NCBI RefSeq assembly: GCF_002929825.1 | Contig: NZ_PJJN01000024.1 | Span: forward strand, 1 to 64,000 | Reading direction: 5' to 3' | Source: Cryobacterium sp. Y29 | GTDB taxonomy: Bacteria > Actinomycetota > Actinomycetes > Actinomycetales > Microbacteriaceae | DNA: 64,000 nucleotides | In this document: positions 55,371 to 63,850 of the stretch, piece by piece | How the letters are laid out: each line of letters begins with the position of its first letter | Numbering within the stretch: position 1 is the first letter of the stretch | The notes under the pieces: model-generated | Told to the model about the DNA's origin: nothing | The model's input: only the letters and a program-made list of their open reading frames with translations | The model's database searches: none | Position numbers and translations under genes: made by a program

Positions 55371-56872
55371 GCCATCACTTCGATCCGGTCGTGGAAGAAG
55401 GAACGGAACGCGGGGTAGATCGCTGCATATCGGCGGTAGAGCGCTTCGTAGTCGTCGGCTGCTTTCGGGTCGGGTTCATATCGGAACTCGGTGGCACTCA
55501 TGGCCTCGGCGGCGTGGCGGATGCTGGGAAAAAGTCCCGCCCCAAAGGCCGCGAGCATGCCAGCGCCCAGACAGGTAGTTTCCCTCTGGCGCGACAATAC
55601 AACGGGCCGGCGCAGAACATCCGCGATTATCTGACACCAAAGCGGGCATTGCGAGCCGCCTCCCATAGCAACGAACTCTTCCACGGTGTCCCCCGTTGCT
55701 TGCTCAACCTGGTCTTGACTTAGCCGCAGTTCGAAGGCAACGCCCTCCAGTACTGCGCGGTAAATGTGGGCGCGACGGTGCACGCCCTGGAGACCCACCA
55801 TGATGCCGCGGGCCTCATGGTCCCAGTACGGCGTGAGCGCTCCGTTCCAGTAGGGAACGACATACAGGCCGTCACTGCCGCGAGGCACGACCGCCGCTTC
55901 GGACTCGAGGGTCACCTCAACCCCGCCGCGAAACTCCTCCGAGCAATGAGTGAACGTATCGATGAACCAGGAGACCATGTACGTGCCCGCCCCCACGAAG
56001 GTCTCGTACGCGAAGCTGCCCGGAATCGTACCCAGCATCGCTCGATACGCCCTGTCGGGCTGGTAATGAGAGGAATACGTTCCAGAGATCAGGCCGGTAC
56101 CGATATTGAGGTACGCCCGCCCCGGCGCCGCGACCCCCGCGCCGAGGCCGGCGCACTGTCCGTCACCGGCTCCCGCAACGATGAGCGTGCCAGGGCGCAG
56201 ACCGAGAAGTTCGGCGGCATCGACGGTGAGACCTCCGATGACGTCTCCAGGAAAGTGCAGGGTCGACAGTTGAGAGCGGTCGAGACCGAGGTGCGTCAGG
56301 ACGGCCGGGTCGTAGTCGCCGGTTCGAATGTCGACGAGGCCGGTGGGGTCCATACTTGCCGTCGAGGTCGCCCAGAGGTCGGTCATACAGTGCACCAGAT
56401 GGCCATGCACCTCCACGACGTGCGCCGTACGACGCAAATTCTCGGGTTCATGCTCGGCCATCCAGAGCAATTTATAGTACGAAACGGTTGTGTTCGGTGG
56501 TTTACCGGTGCGGTCGTGTACATCGGCCGAACCAAACCGGTCCACTTGCTCGCCGGCCCTGGAATCGAGCCACAGCATCGCGGGTCGCACGGCTTCGCCG
56601 TCGTCGTCGAGGCACACGAAACTCTCGCGCTGGTGGGTCACGGATAGGGAAACAACCCGCCTGACGTCGAGGCCCGCGACGGCGCTGCGCACCGCGCTTT
56701 GCATAGCTGTCCACCATTGGCGCGGATCTTGTTCGCCGCGCCCCGGCGCGGGGATACTCAAGTCAAGTTCGGCCCGCCCACTGGCAACCTCGGTGCCATC
56801 CGCGTTCCAGACACTCGCTTTCGCGCCGGTGGTTGAGCAGTCCACCGCAATGACCACGCGATCATCGCTCAT
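55367..56872 (-). CDS. FGGY carbohydrate kinase (xylulokinase-like)
   Basis: A 501-residue sugar kinase with both actin-like halves. VIAVDCSTTGAKASVWNADG opens domain I, LSVTHQRESFVCLDDDGEAV and AMLWLDSRAGEQVDRF line the sugar site, and AGAGDGQCAGLGAGVAAPG carries the catalytic Asp. YLNIGTGLISG and MGGGSQCPLWCQIIADVLRR complete the ATP site. It is unlike the GlpK-like kinase at 48.8 kb and closer to xylulokinase-type FGGY enzymes. It is coupled by four-base overlaps to the AraM-like gene upstream and the phosphatase downstream. The substrate is probably the sugar or polyol imported by the second ABC system. Confidence 0.92.
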   Translation of the reverse strand: MSDDRVVIAVDCSTTGAKASVWNADGTEVASGRAELDLSIPAPGRGEQDPRQWWTAMQSAVRSAVAGLDVRRVVSLSVTHQRESFVCLDDDGEAVRPAMLWLDSRAGEQVDRFGSADVHDRTGKPPNTTVSYYKLLWMAEHEPENLRRTAHVVEVHGHLVHCMTDLWATSTASMDPTGLVDIRTGDYDPAVLTHLGLDRSQLSTLHFPGDVIGGLTVDAAELLGLRPGTLIVAGAGDGQCAGLGAGVAAPGRAYLNIGTGLISGTYSSHYQPDRAYRAMLGTIPGSFAYETFVGAGTYMVSWFIDTFTHCSEEFRGGVEVTLESEAAVVPRGSDGLYVVPYWNGALTPYWDHEARGIMVGLQGVHRRAHIYRAVLEGVAFELRLSQDQVEQATGDTVEEFVAMGGGSQCPLWCQIIADVLRRPVVLSRQRETTCLGAGMLAAFGAGLFPSIRHAAEAMSATEFRYEPDPKAADDYEALYRRYAAIYPAFRSFFHDRIEVMA

Positions 56873-58311
56873 GACGTCGGCTCACTCTCCGCCTGAAAGG
56901 CCTGCTCAATCACCGCGTCCACGTCGGCCGGCGTCCACGAGCCAAGGAGGAAGAGCAGGTCGATGACCGTGAAGCGGTCGCGCATGAAAAGGCAATTCGC
57001 GACAGCCCACCGCCAGATGTCCGGGGTGACCCATTCGACAAGGTCACCCGGCGTTGTGGGTGACCCCGCAGCAAGCAGACCGGCAGACAACGACGCGGGC
57101 GTGGGGACCGTGGCAGCAATCGCGACGCCATCCGAGACCGCGTTGGCGACGAGGCCCTTCATGCGCTCCGGGTCGGCGTTCCACGCTTTGATCTTGCGGG
57201 CGTAATCGGACCAGCATTCTTCACCGCGACCGCCGGTCTCGTCGCATACATCGAACGCTTGCTTCACCTGCTGTTCGAGGTCGCTCGCAGCGGGGAAACG
57301 TACTGTGAACTCACCCTCGGCCACTCGGCGGCGCAAGAGGTCCCACGCTGCGGACGCAACCTGAGTTGCAACGCCAACCTGCGCTCCGTGGAGGCCGGTC
57401 GGCAAATTGTGGGCGGCGGCATACATGTCGAGCATGTGCGAAACGACGTGCTCAACGCCGGAGAGGCAGGCCGTAGTACCCGCAATCCCTGTGCCCATTC
57501 CACGAATGGCGAGCATCCGGGTGAGGTCAAGCACGGCTCCCGGTGCACCCTCGGCGAGGCCGTCTGCCCAGGTGGCGGGGTCGCCAGCGAACTCGAGCAG
57601 AAAATCCCTCGGGGTCAGCCGAAAACTGTTGTCGAAGCCCAGGCGGTTGGCGAGTTCCCAGTCGGCGGGAGCGGTGTAGAGCGACAGCACCTCACCAAAA
57701 CCGGCAGTGTTCATGGCAACGGGTGCGTCTGCGATTGTCGTGGTGTCGGCGAGCACGACGTCGGGCCACCGGGATGGGATAGTGCGCTTCACCCCATTGC
57801 GCAGGACCACCGAGACGTTGTCGGTAAAGCCGTCGACGGATGCTGCGGTTTGCACGATCACGAGCGGGATTCCACCCAGGCGGTCGGTGGCCACTTTCCC
57901 GATGTCGGAAATAGTACCGCTACCGATCGCGACGGCGCAGTCATACCCTTTGATAGCAGCCGTCGCAGTTTCGAGCGCGTCTTCGTCTGCGTGCAGCTGT
58001 CCCCCGTGGCCGAGCACGACAATCTCGATCGCGAACGCTTCGGCAAGGAGCTCGCACAGTTGCTGCTTCAGGTCACGGCCGTCGCGCAGGATGGCCGTCT
58101 CATCGACCAGCACTGCGACTCGACGCGTTCCTGTCGGTCCGTCGGCTACCAGGCTTTTCACCGCTGGGACTAAATCGAAGCTTGCTTGGGGCGAGATCAC
58201 GAGTGCCCGGATACTGAGCGGAACCAGGTCGACCGCGTCGGCTGTAGAGGCGATGACCGCGCGGATCGCGTCGAGGTCGGTGGGATCGGTGATTGAGGCG
58301 AATGTACTCAT
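56869..58311 (-). CDS. AraM-like sn-glycerol-1-phosphate dehydrogenase family protein
   Basis: A 480-residue iron/zinc-type dehydrogenase. The NAD-binding part has VAIGSGTISDIGKVAT and VIVQTAASVDGFTDNVSV. Metal-site segments are SGVEHVVSHMLDMYA and LPTGLHGAQVGVA with two His. The third ligand region reads AGFGEVLSLYTAPADWELAN; G1P dehydrogenases normally have Asp where Glu207 stands here. The C-terminal 100 residues extend beyond archaeal G1P dehydrogenase, as in AraM. AraM acts on glycerol 1-phosphate, but in this operon of sugar importer, kinase and phosphatase a different polyol phosphate is equally possible. It overlaps both neighbours by four bases. Confidence 0.88.
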   Translation of the reverse strand: MSTFASITDPTDLDAIRAVIASTADAVDLVPLSIRALVISPQASFDLVPAVKSLVADGPTGTRRVAVLVDETAILRDGRDLKQQLCELLAEAFAIEIVVLGHGGQLHADEDALETATAAIKGYDCAVAIGSGTISDIGKVATDRLGGIPLVIVQTAASVDGFTDNVSVVLRNGVKRTIPSRWPDVVLADTTTIADAPVAMNTAGFGEVLSLYTAPADWELANRLGFDNSFRLTPRDFLLEFAGDPATWADGLAEGAPGAVLDLTRMLAIRGMGTGIAGTTACLSGVEHVVSHMLDMYAAAHNLPTGLHGAQVGVATQVASAAWDLLRRRVAEGEFTVRFPAASDLEQQVKQAFDVCDETGGRGEECWSDYARKIKAWNADPERMKGLVANAVSDGVAIAATVPTPASLSAGLLAAGSPTTPGDLVEWVTPDIWRWAVANCLFMRDRFTVIDLLFLLGSWTPADVDAVIEQAFQAESEPTS

Positions 58312-59345
58312 GTGTGCCTTCTGCTCGACTTTCGGTCAGTGAGTACCGCGGCGGCGATAACGGCGCCAATAACCACGGGCTGGAGATTGGCGGAGACGTT
58401 CAGAAGCGACATTCCGTTATTCAGGACTCCGATGATGAGGAGTCCGACGAACGTGCCAAGGAGGCTGCCCGACCCTCCAGAGAGGCTGGCACCGCCGATG
58501 ACCACTACGGCGATAACGTTCAGAAGGTCGGCAGCGCCAGCGGTGGGCTGAGCGGAGTCGAGTCGTGATGTGACCAGGAGGCCTGCTACTGCCGCTAGTA
58601 ATCCGGCGATGGTATAGACCAAGATTTTGGCGCGGCGCACGGGAAGTCCGGAAAGTCGAGCCACCTCCTCATTTCCGCCGATCGCATAGAGCGCACGGCC
58701 CGACGGCCGGAACTTGAGCCAGAATGCCGCAATAGCGAATATCGCGACGAGAATAACGCCCTCGATAGGGATGCCGAGAATGCTCGTAGCTGTGATCGCA
58801 ATGAACCAGTCGGGGAACCCCGTGATTGGGTTGCCATTCGTGATGAACAACGCGAGGCCAGCCGCTGCGGACATAGTTGCCAGCGTTGCGATGAACGGTT
58901 GCAGTTTGCCGTAGGCGGTCAGGATGCCGTTGATGAGGCCGACGAGGGCGCCCACGATAAGGCCCGCGAGGAGCGCGACTTCGAAAGGCCAACCGGCCAT
59001 TTTGTACATTGCGGCCATGGACATCGAGCTGAGCGCCAGCACGGAGCCAACGGAAAGGTCGATACCTCCCAGGAGGATGATCAGTAGCGCTCCGACTGAC
59101 ATGACGCCGACAGCTGAAACCTGGCTCAGGATATTGAGCAAGTTGCGAGGGGTCAGGAAGTACGGGGATAGGAATGAGAGTGCGACGAATATCACGATCA
59201 GGCCGATCAGGGGACCGGGAATCTGGCTCATTATTCGCCGAAACCGGCTCGTGTTGACGGATGCAGCAGACGTAGGCGCGACCTCGCCGTGGGCGGGAGA
59301 AGAGTCTGGCCGAGGCGGCGTCATGTTGCGGTCGATTATGGCCAT
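58308..59345 (-). CDS. ABC importer 2 permease, RbsC-like
   Basis: A 345-residue CUT2 permease with a 40-residue polar leader and about ten membrane helices. Marks are LIILLGGIDLSVGSVLALSS, VGLINGILTAYGKLQPFIAT and VVVIGGASLSGGSGSLLGTF. It is the only permease of this importer, so the channel is a homodimer, unlike importer 1. It is separated by three bases from the ATPase gene and overlaps the AraM-like gene by four. Confidence 0.93.
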   Translation of the reverse strand: MAIIDRNMTPPRPDSSPAHGEVAPTSAASVNTSRFRRIMSQIPGPLIGLIVIFVALSFLSPYFLTPRNLLNILSQVSAVGVMSVGALLIILLGGIDLSVGSVLALSSMSMAAMYKMAGWPFEVALLAGLIVGALVGLINGILTAYGKLQPFIATLATMSAAAGLALFITNGNPITGFPDWFIAITATSILGIPIEGVILVAIFAIAAFWLKFRPSGRALYAIGGNEEVARLSGLPVRRAKILVYTIAGLLAAVAGLLVTSRLDSAQPTAGAADLLNVIAVVVIGGASLSGGSGSLLGTFVGLLIIGVLNNGMSLLNVSANLQPVVIGAVIAAAVLTDRKSSRRHT

Positions 59346-59348
59346 GGT

Positions 59349-60959
59349 TCAGTTCTCCTGCGTTCTGATCGTCGTTTGATACTCTGCTTCGCCGTCGATC
59401 GGCGACTCCAGTGGGGATTCTTTTGGGACGTTGCTGAGCGCGAGGGCCATGACGGCTTCCGGTGTCGCGTCGGCGCGATCGAGAATCGCCCGCTGGAGGC
59501 CACCGGACATCACGAGCACGCGGTGTGACAGGCCGAGTACCTCTTCGAGTTCTGATGAAACGACGATGACGCCGACGCCGGTTTCGGCTAGGGCTCTGAT
59601 GGTCTCGTAGATCGTCATCTTCGCTCCGACGTCGACCCCCCTGGTGGGCTCGTCGAGGATGAGTATTTTGGGCTCGTTCACCAGCCACTTCGCCAGCAGG
59701 ACCTTCTGCTGGTTTCCGCCCGAGAGAGAGCCCACGGGAATGTCGAGCCGTCCGCGGATGTCCAGGAAGTCGCGCAGCTTGTTCGCGGTGGACGTCACCT
59801 TCTTCTTGGTGATAATTCCGGCTGAACTCAGCTCTTTCTCCCACGGAAGGGTGATGTTTTCGGCACCGGTTCGGTCCAGGTTGAGTCCTTGGCCCTTCCG
59901 GTCCTCGGGAACCATCGCGATCCCAGCGTCGATTCCCGACCGTGGGTTTCTGATCTGAACGACCTCGCCGTGCACCTTGATTTCCCCGGCGTCGGCTTGA
60001 TCCGCCCCGGCGATGGTTCGCACAACCTCGGTTCGGCCGGCTCCCACGAGTCCAGCGAAACCGAATATTTCGCCCCGGTGAACATCGAAGTCGATGCCCG
60101 CAAATACTCCAGCTTTGCTCAATCCTGTGACGGAAAGTGCAACCTCGCTGGTAGCGGGCTTGGGCGCCCGGTGGGAAAAAACGAAGTCACGACCGACCAT
60201 CGCCTTGACCATTTCGTCTTTCGTGATCTCACTTGCCGGCCAATTTCCTACCAATGCGCCGTCCCTGAGACACACGATCGTATCCGCGACTTCTTTGATC
60301 TCTTCCAAGCGATGGGAAATGTACACGATTCCAACACCACGTTGTCTCAACGCTGCGATCTGGGCGAAAACATGTTGCGTTTCGGCCTGTCCGAGTGAGG
60401 CCGATGGCTCATCGAAAATGATGTATTTCGGTTCGCGGGAGAGGGCGCGTGCGATCTCGATTTCCTGCTGCGCCGCAATGGAAAGTCCGGCAACGGGGCG
60501 GCGTGGGTCAGTCTGTGAACCGACGAGCTCGAGGTATTCCCTCGCCTCGTCATTGATGCGATTGCGATCGATCACTCCTCGACGACGAGGCAGCCTCCCG
60601 ATAAAGATGTTTTCCGCTACCGACAGCTCCGGAACCATACGAATCTCTTGGTGAATAAGCGCGACGCCATTTTTTAATGCGTCTGAAGGCCGAGCTGGTT
60701 CGTAAGGGATGCCGTCAATGGTCATCGACCCGCCGTTGGCTTCAACTATGCCCGCGATAATCGACGACGTTGTCGACTTTCCGGCCCCGTTCTCGCCGAT
60801 GAGTCCAATGACGTTTCCGGGCCGGAGCGTAATGTCAACGTCCTTGAGTACGGGAACTCCCCAGTAGCTTTTGGAAAGCCCCGTGCAAATGAGACCCGCA
60901 GAATCTCCGTCTGCCTGGCCGTCGTGAGTTGTGTGTGCGAGTGTCTGTACCACTGTCAT
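59349..60959 (-). CDS. ABC importer 2 ATPase, RbsA-like (double NBD)
   Basis: A 536-residue double ATPase. NBD1 has GLIGENGAGKSTTSSIIAGI (Walker A), AGLSIAAQQEIEIARALS (signature) and YIIFDEPSASL (Walker B). NBD2 has the usual degenerate Walker A (GFAGLVGAGRTEVVRTIAGA), VGSLSGGNQQKVLLAKWL and a complete Walker B ILILDEPTRGVD. It lacks the Glu to His change seen in the ATPase of importer 1. About 20 extra residues at each end are not conserved. It follows the binding-protein gene after 78 bases. Confidence 0.93.
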   Translation of the reverse strand: MTVVQTLAHTTHDGQADGDSAGLICTGLSKSYWGVPVLKDVDITLRPGNVIGLIGENGAGKSTTSSIIAGIVEANGGSMTIDGIPYEPARPSDALKNGVALIHQEIRMVPELSVAENIFIGRLPRRRGVIDRNRINDEAREYLELVGSQTDPRRPVAGLSIAAQQEIEIARALSREPKYIIFDEPSASLGQAETQHVFAQIAALRQRGVGIVYISHRLEEIKEVADTIVCLRDGALVGNWPASEITKDEMVKAMVGRDFVFSHRAPKPATSEVALSVTGLSKAGVFAGIDFDVHRGEIFGFAGLVGAGRTEVVRTIAGADQADAGEIKVHGEVVQIRNPRSGIDAGIAMVPEDRKGQGLNLDRTGAENITLPWEKELSSAGIITKKKVTSTANKLRDFLDIRGRLDIPVGSLSGGNQQKVLLAKWLVNEPKILILDEPTRGVDVGAKMTIYETIRALAETGVGVIVVSSELEEVLGLSHRVLVMSGGLQRAILDRADATPEAVMALALSNVPKESPLESPIDGEAEYQTTIRTQEN

Positions 60960-61037
60960 CCATTCATTGCGATCGCAATAGAACCGGTGGAAGACGGTCC
61001 AACGCGGTTACCACGTCTCCCACCGGCAGCTGTTCGA

Positions 61038-62045
61038 TTACTTGAAGTCAGGACCGTAGAACTTCGCGGGATCGTTGTCAGCGACGTTCTCACCGGTGAC
61101 GAGCACCGTGTCCTGGTACTGGAGTTTGGGAATGTCGCCGCCGTTTCCCTCGGCAATCTTCACCGCGTCCTGGACCGATAGTTGCCCCATAAGGTACGGC
61201 TGCTGCGCCATCGTGGCCTGGGTGAGTCCGTCTGCGACCGCCGTGAACATCGTCGGGAATCCGTCGATACCGACGAAGACCAAGCCGGTGCGGCCTTCCT
61301 GCTGCGCCGCCTTAGCTGCGCCCAGGGCCATGGCGTCACTTTCGCCGAAAATTGCCTTCAAGTTGGGATTTGCCGTCAGGATATTCTGCGCCGCGGTGAA
61401 TGCCTTGGTCTCGTCCCAACCGGCTGATTCCTGAGCGACGACTTTCACGTCGGGATAGTTCGCCAGTGCGTTTGCGCAGCCTTCGCTGCGCTGCAACTCC
61501 GCGGTCGAGCCGAGCGGGCCTTGGAGGATCGCTATGTCGCCGGCGCCACCGAACTGGTCAAACATCCAGGTGCACAGCTTCTCGGCTGCCGCGACACTGT
61601 CCGTCGCGATGTAGGTCGCAAGTTTGCCGTTGCCAGACTCAGGCTTTTGGTCGACGGCAACGATCGGAATACCGGCGTCATTGGCCAGCTTGACGCCGGC
61701 TGCTGCTGACGTCGCGTCCTGGGCGATGAAAATGATCACATCGACCTGCTGGGTGATCAAATCCTGAACCTGGTTGACCTGCTGACCGGAATTGTTATTG
61801 GCGGAGAGCGTGACGAGCTTATAACCGGCCTCGTCTGCAGCCTGCTCCATCCCGTCAACGGCCGCGACGTAAAACAGCGACTTTTGGTCCGCGACTGCAA
61901 TACCAATCGTTTTGCCATTCTCGTTGCCGTTCCCGGAAGCGCCTGTCGGGGAGACAGTGGGGCTGCAGCCGGTAAAGAGCAGAGCGGCCGATAAAGCGGC
62001 TGCGGTCGCGAACATATGTTTTGGTCGAATTTTAATGCTCTGCAT
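61038..62045 (-). CDS. substrate-binding lipoprotein of importer 2
   Basis: A 335-residue ribose-type binding lipoprotein. The signal MFATAAALSAALLFTGC has a clear lipobox. The mature domain runs from IGIAVADQKSLFYVAAVDGM, EQAADEAGYKLVTLSANN and QVNQVQDLITQQVDVIIFIA, with PIVAVDQKPESGNGK, AIFGESDAMALGAAKAA and FVGIDGFPTMFTAV. The segments follow RbsB and polyol-binding relatives. It is the first gene of the importer/AraM/kinase/phosphatase operon. AAAGGAGAAACG precedes the ATG. A TGCATATTTATTCA element lies 33 bases upstream. Confidence 0.93.
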   Translation of the reverse strand: MQSIKIRPKHMFATAAALSAALLFTGCSPTVSPTGASGNGNENGKTIGIAVADQKSLFYVAAVDGMEQAADEAGYKLVTLSANNNSGQQVNQVQDLITQQVDVIIFIAQDATSAAAGVKLANDAGIPIVAVDQKPESGNGKLATYIATDSVAAAEKLCTWMFDQFGGAGDIAILQGPLGSTAELQRSEGCANALANYPDVKVVAQESAGWDETKAFTAAQNILTANPNLKAIFGESDAMALGAAKAAQQEGRTGLVFVGIDGFPTMFTAVADGLTQATMAQQPYLMGQLSVQDAVKIAEGNGGDIPKLQYQDTVLVTGENVADNDPAKFYGPDFK

Positions 62046-62077
62046 GCGTTTCTCCTTTGAAACTGTTCACGGCTTGT

Positions 62078-62091
62078 TGCATATTTATTCA
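62078..62091. promoter_or_regulatory. TGCATATTTATTCA element before importer 2
   Basis: This is the best copy of the element shared by the island's promoters. It lies 33-46 bases upstream of the binding-protein start, where an operator or activator site is plausible. Confidence 0.5.
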
Positions 62092-62145
62092 TAAGATGAT
62101 CGACCATTCGGTCTTGGTCGAGTCTGACACGCCCCCAAAGGTCTG

Positions 62146-62496
62146 TCAAGAACCTGCCCTGCTTCGGGGCCAATGGCTTGCCTGACTGATCATGAAGGCA
62201 GCGAAGAATACGGCGACGGCACTGGGCCCAATGACCGCGTGGTGCTGTTCGAAGAAGTCGAGGATCATGGTCGGCGAGCTTGGCAAAATATCACCGGCCG
62301 CCGGCACGGGGATGAACGCGATTTGCGCGGCCGATGCCGTAGCCGAGCTGGTCGCCCAGAGCGGCTGGCTGATCACCCCGCTAAAGGTGAGAACGTCGCC
62401 GAAGTTGGGAACGTCGCTGAAGAACAGCAAAGTATCGCCGAGAAGGAAAACGCCTTTCTCCCAAAATACTGAGATTCGGGCGGAGCTCGTTACCAA
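62146..62496 (-). CDS. hypothetical hydrophobic protein
   Basis: A 116-codon frame with alternating hydrophobic segments (LLGDTLLFFSDVPNFGDVLT, AQIAFIPVPAAGDILP, HHAVIGPSAVAVFFAAFMIS). It looks more protein-like than the opposite strand in this gap. No family is recognised and no strong ribosome site is seen, so it could be a remnant of a membrane protein or chance. It fills most of the gap between importer 2 and the GAF-ANTAR gene. Confidence 0.25.
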   Translation of the reverse strand: MVTSSARISVFWEKGVFLLGDTLLFFSDVPNFGDVLTFSGVISQPLWATSSATASAAQIAFIPVPAAGDILPSSPTMILDFFEQHHAVIGPSAVAVFFAAFMISQASHWPRSRAGS

Positions 62497-62515
62497 TTTT
62501 GGGAAGGAGTCCAGA

Positions 62516-63238
62516 ATGGTGGGTATGACGAAACTGTCCCGTGCTTCGCTGGTGAGCGGAGCATTTGTGCAACTGGCTGACGCGCTGGTGGGAGAGTACG
62601 ACTCTGCTGATCTGCTGCGTACTTTGGTCGATCAGTGTGTTGTGTTGCTTGACGCCACGGCAGCGGGTCTTCTCCTGGCGGACCAACACGGCAATCTTCA
62701 GGTCATCGCCTCCACGAGTGAGGAAAGCCGTCGTGTCGAGGTGCTGCAACATGAGGCCGGCGCCGGTCCGTGCGTCGACGCCTATCGATCCGGTACGGTC
62801 GTCACCCTGAGCGATATTGCATCGGATGGTAACGACTATCCCGATTTTCAGGCAGCAGCGTTGGCCCAAGGTTTTCAATCCGTACACGCCATTCCGATGC
62901 GCTTTCGTCCAAATACAATCGGCGCACTGAATCTGTTTCGAAGTCACAAAGGTGCGTTGAGTGATGAGGATGCGGTCATCGGGCAGGCCCTGGCCGACGT
63001 GGCGACCATCACTCTCCTTCACGAACGTACAGCTCGAAAAAACGCGACGGTGAACGCTCAGCTTCAACACGCACTGAACAGCCGAGTTTTCATCGAGCAG
63101 GCAAAGGGCGTCATCGCGGCACGCAACAACATCAATATGGATGAGGCCTTCAAGCGTCTCCGCGCGCACGCCCGTTCACGTCAGGAGCCTATGCACAGAA
63201 GTGCCGCTGACGTGATCAACAATCTGATTCTGATCTAG
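62516..63238 (+). CDS. GAF-ANTAR transcription antitermination regulator
   Basis: A 240-residue protein. Residues about 15-165 form a GAF sensor (LVDQCVVLLDATAAGLLLAD, AGAGPCVDAYRSGTVVTLSD, FQSVHAIPMRFRPNTIGALN). Residues about 180-236 form an ANTAR RNA-binding domain (LQHALNSRVFIEQAKGVIAA, RNNINMDEAFKRLRAHAR). Such proteins bind paired hairpins in leader RNAs and prevent termination; this GAF-plus-ANTAR form is typical of actinobacteria. The ATG at 62516 has GGAAGGAG six bases upstream; a second ATG lies nine bases later. The target RNA and signal are unknown. Confidence 0.92.
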   Translation: MVGMTKLSRASLVSGAFVQLADALVGEYDSADLLRTLVDQCVVLLDATAAGLLLADQHGNLQVIASTSEESRRVEVLQHEAGAGPCVDAYRSGTVVTLSDIASDGNDYPDFQAAALAQGFQSVHAIPMRFRPNTIGALNLFRSHKGALSDEDAVIGQALADVATITLLHERTARKNATVNAQLQHALNSRVFIEQAKGVIAARNNINMDEAFKRLRAHARSRQEPMHRSAADVINNLILI

Positions 63239-63323
63239 ACGGTGTATCCCGTAGCGCCCGCTGACCCGGTGGTCGAAAGAATCGCCGGCGGAGAACCGCC
63301 CGAGCCGCCGCTACTCGGGAGAG

Positions 63324-63521
63324 ACCACAAACAGACAGCTTGGACCGTTGCACCTCGTGCGTGCGATGGGCCACGGGTACCTCCTCGCTTACAGCCTCGA
63401 GGCGGCCGACGGGCGGACCTTTCGCGTTGACCGCCTCAGCGAGGCGCAGATGACCGACAAGCCCAGCTATCCGCGGAAACCTCCAGCCGGGGACCTGCAC
63501 GAATATGTGACGATGCACTGA
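63324..63521 (+). pseudogene. C-terminal remnant of a WYL-domain regulator
   Basis: An open stretch of 65 codons before the TGA at 63519 reads LGPLHLVRAMGHGYLLAYSL, then EAADGRTFRVDRLSEAQMTD, and ends PRKPPAGDLHEYVTMH. The pattern 'LxLVxxxGxxYLxAxxxxxxxxRTFRVDRLxxAxxT...P..DLxxYV' is the last part of WYL domains of DeoR-like regulators. The HTH and the rest of the WYL domain are absent, and no start codon is placed to make a sensible gene. The preceding 80 bases may be further decay. Confidence 0.6.
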
Positions 63522-63730
63522 GCAAGCGGATGGCGCCAGGTGACCGAGATCGTTCGCGTGCACGCTCCGCGCGCCACGGTCGTTCCCTGGATCAAACCGG
63601 CCTGCGGAACAGTCCCGTTTCTCGCAGTGCTTCGGGTGCCTTGGGCGTGCCCGGCTAGTTTCCCGGCTCGGGAGGTCGAACCCCCGATTTGAAGGTGCAG
63701 ACGCTTTGCTCACAATAAGCGCAAAAAAGC

Positions 63731-63758
63731 GGCCGGACCTGCGCAAACAGGACCGGCC
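63731..63758 (-). terminator. intrinsic terminator of the minus-strand gene at the window end
   Basis: On the minus strand GGCCGGTCCTG pairs with CAGGTCCGGCC around a 6-base loop, with one mismatch. It is followed after two bases by TTTTTT, the complement of the A-run at 63723-63728. It lies about 90 bases after the stop of the partial gene at 63851. Confidence 0.75.
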
Positions 63759-63850
63759 ACATCTCTCTCACAAATTTTGAGTTTACGCATCACACACGCA
63801 CTAGCTGCCGTAGTACTGGCTAGGTTCCAGCGCCATGATGGCGATCAGGA

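Noticed and set aside
63242-63430. Plus-strand 62-codon frame after the GAF-ANTAR gene
   Set aside because: It lies in a different frame from the WYL remnant that overlaps it and has no protein character.
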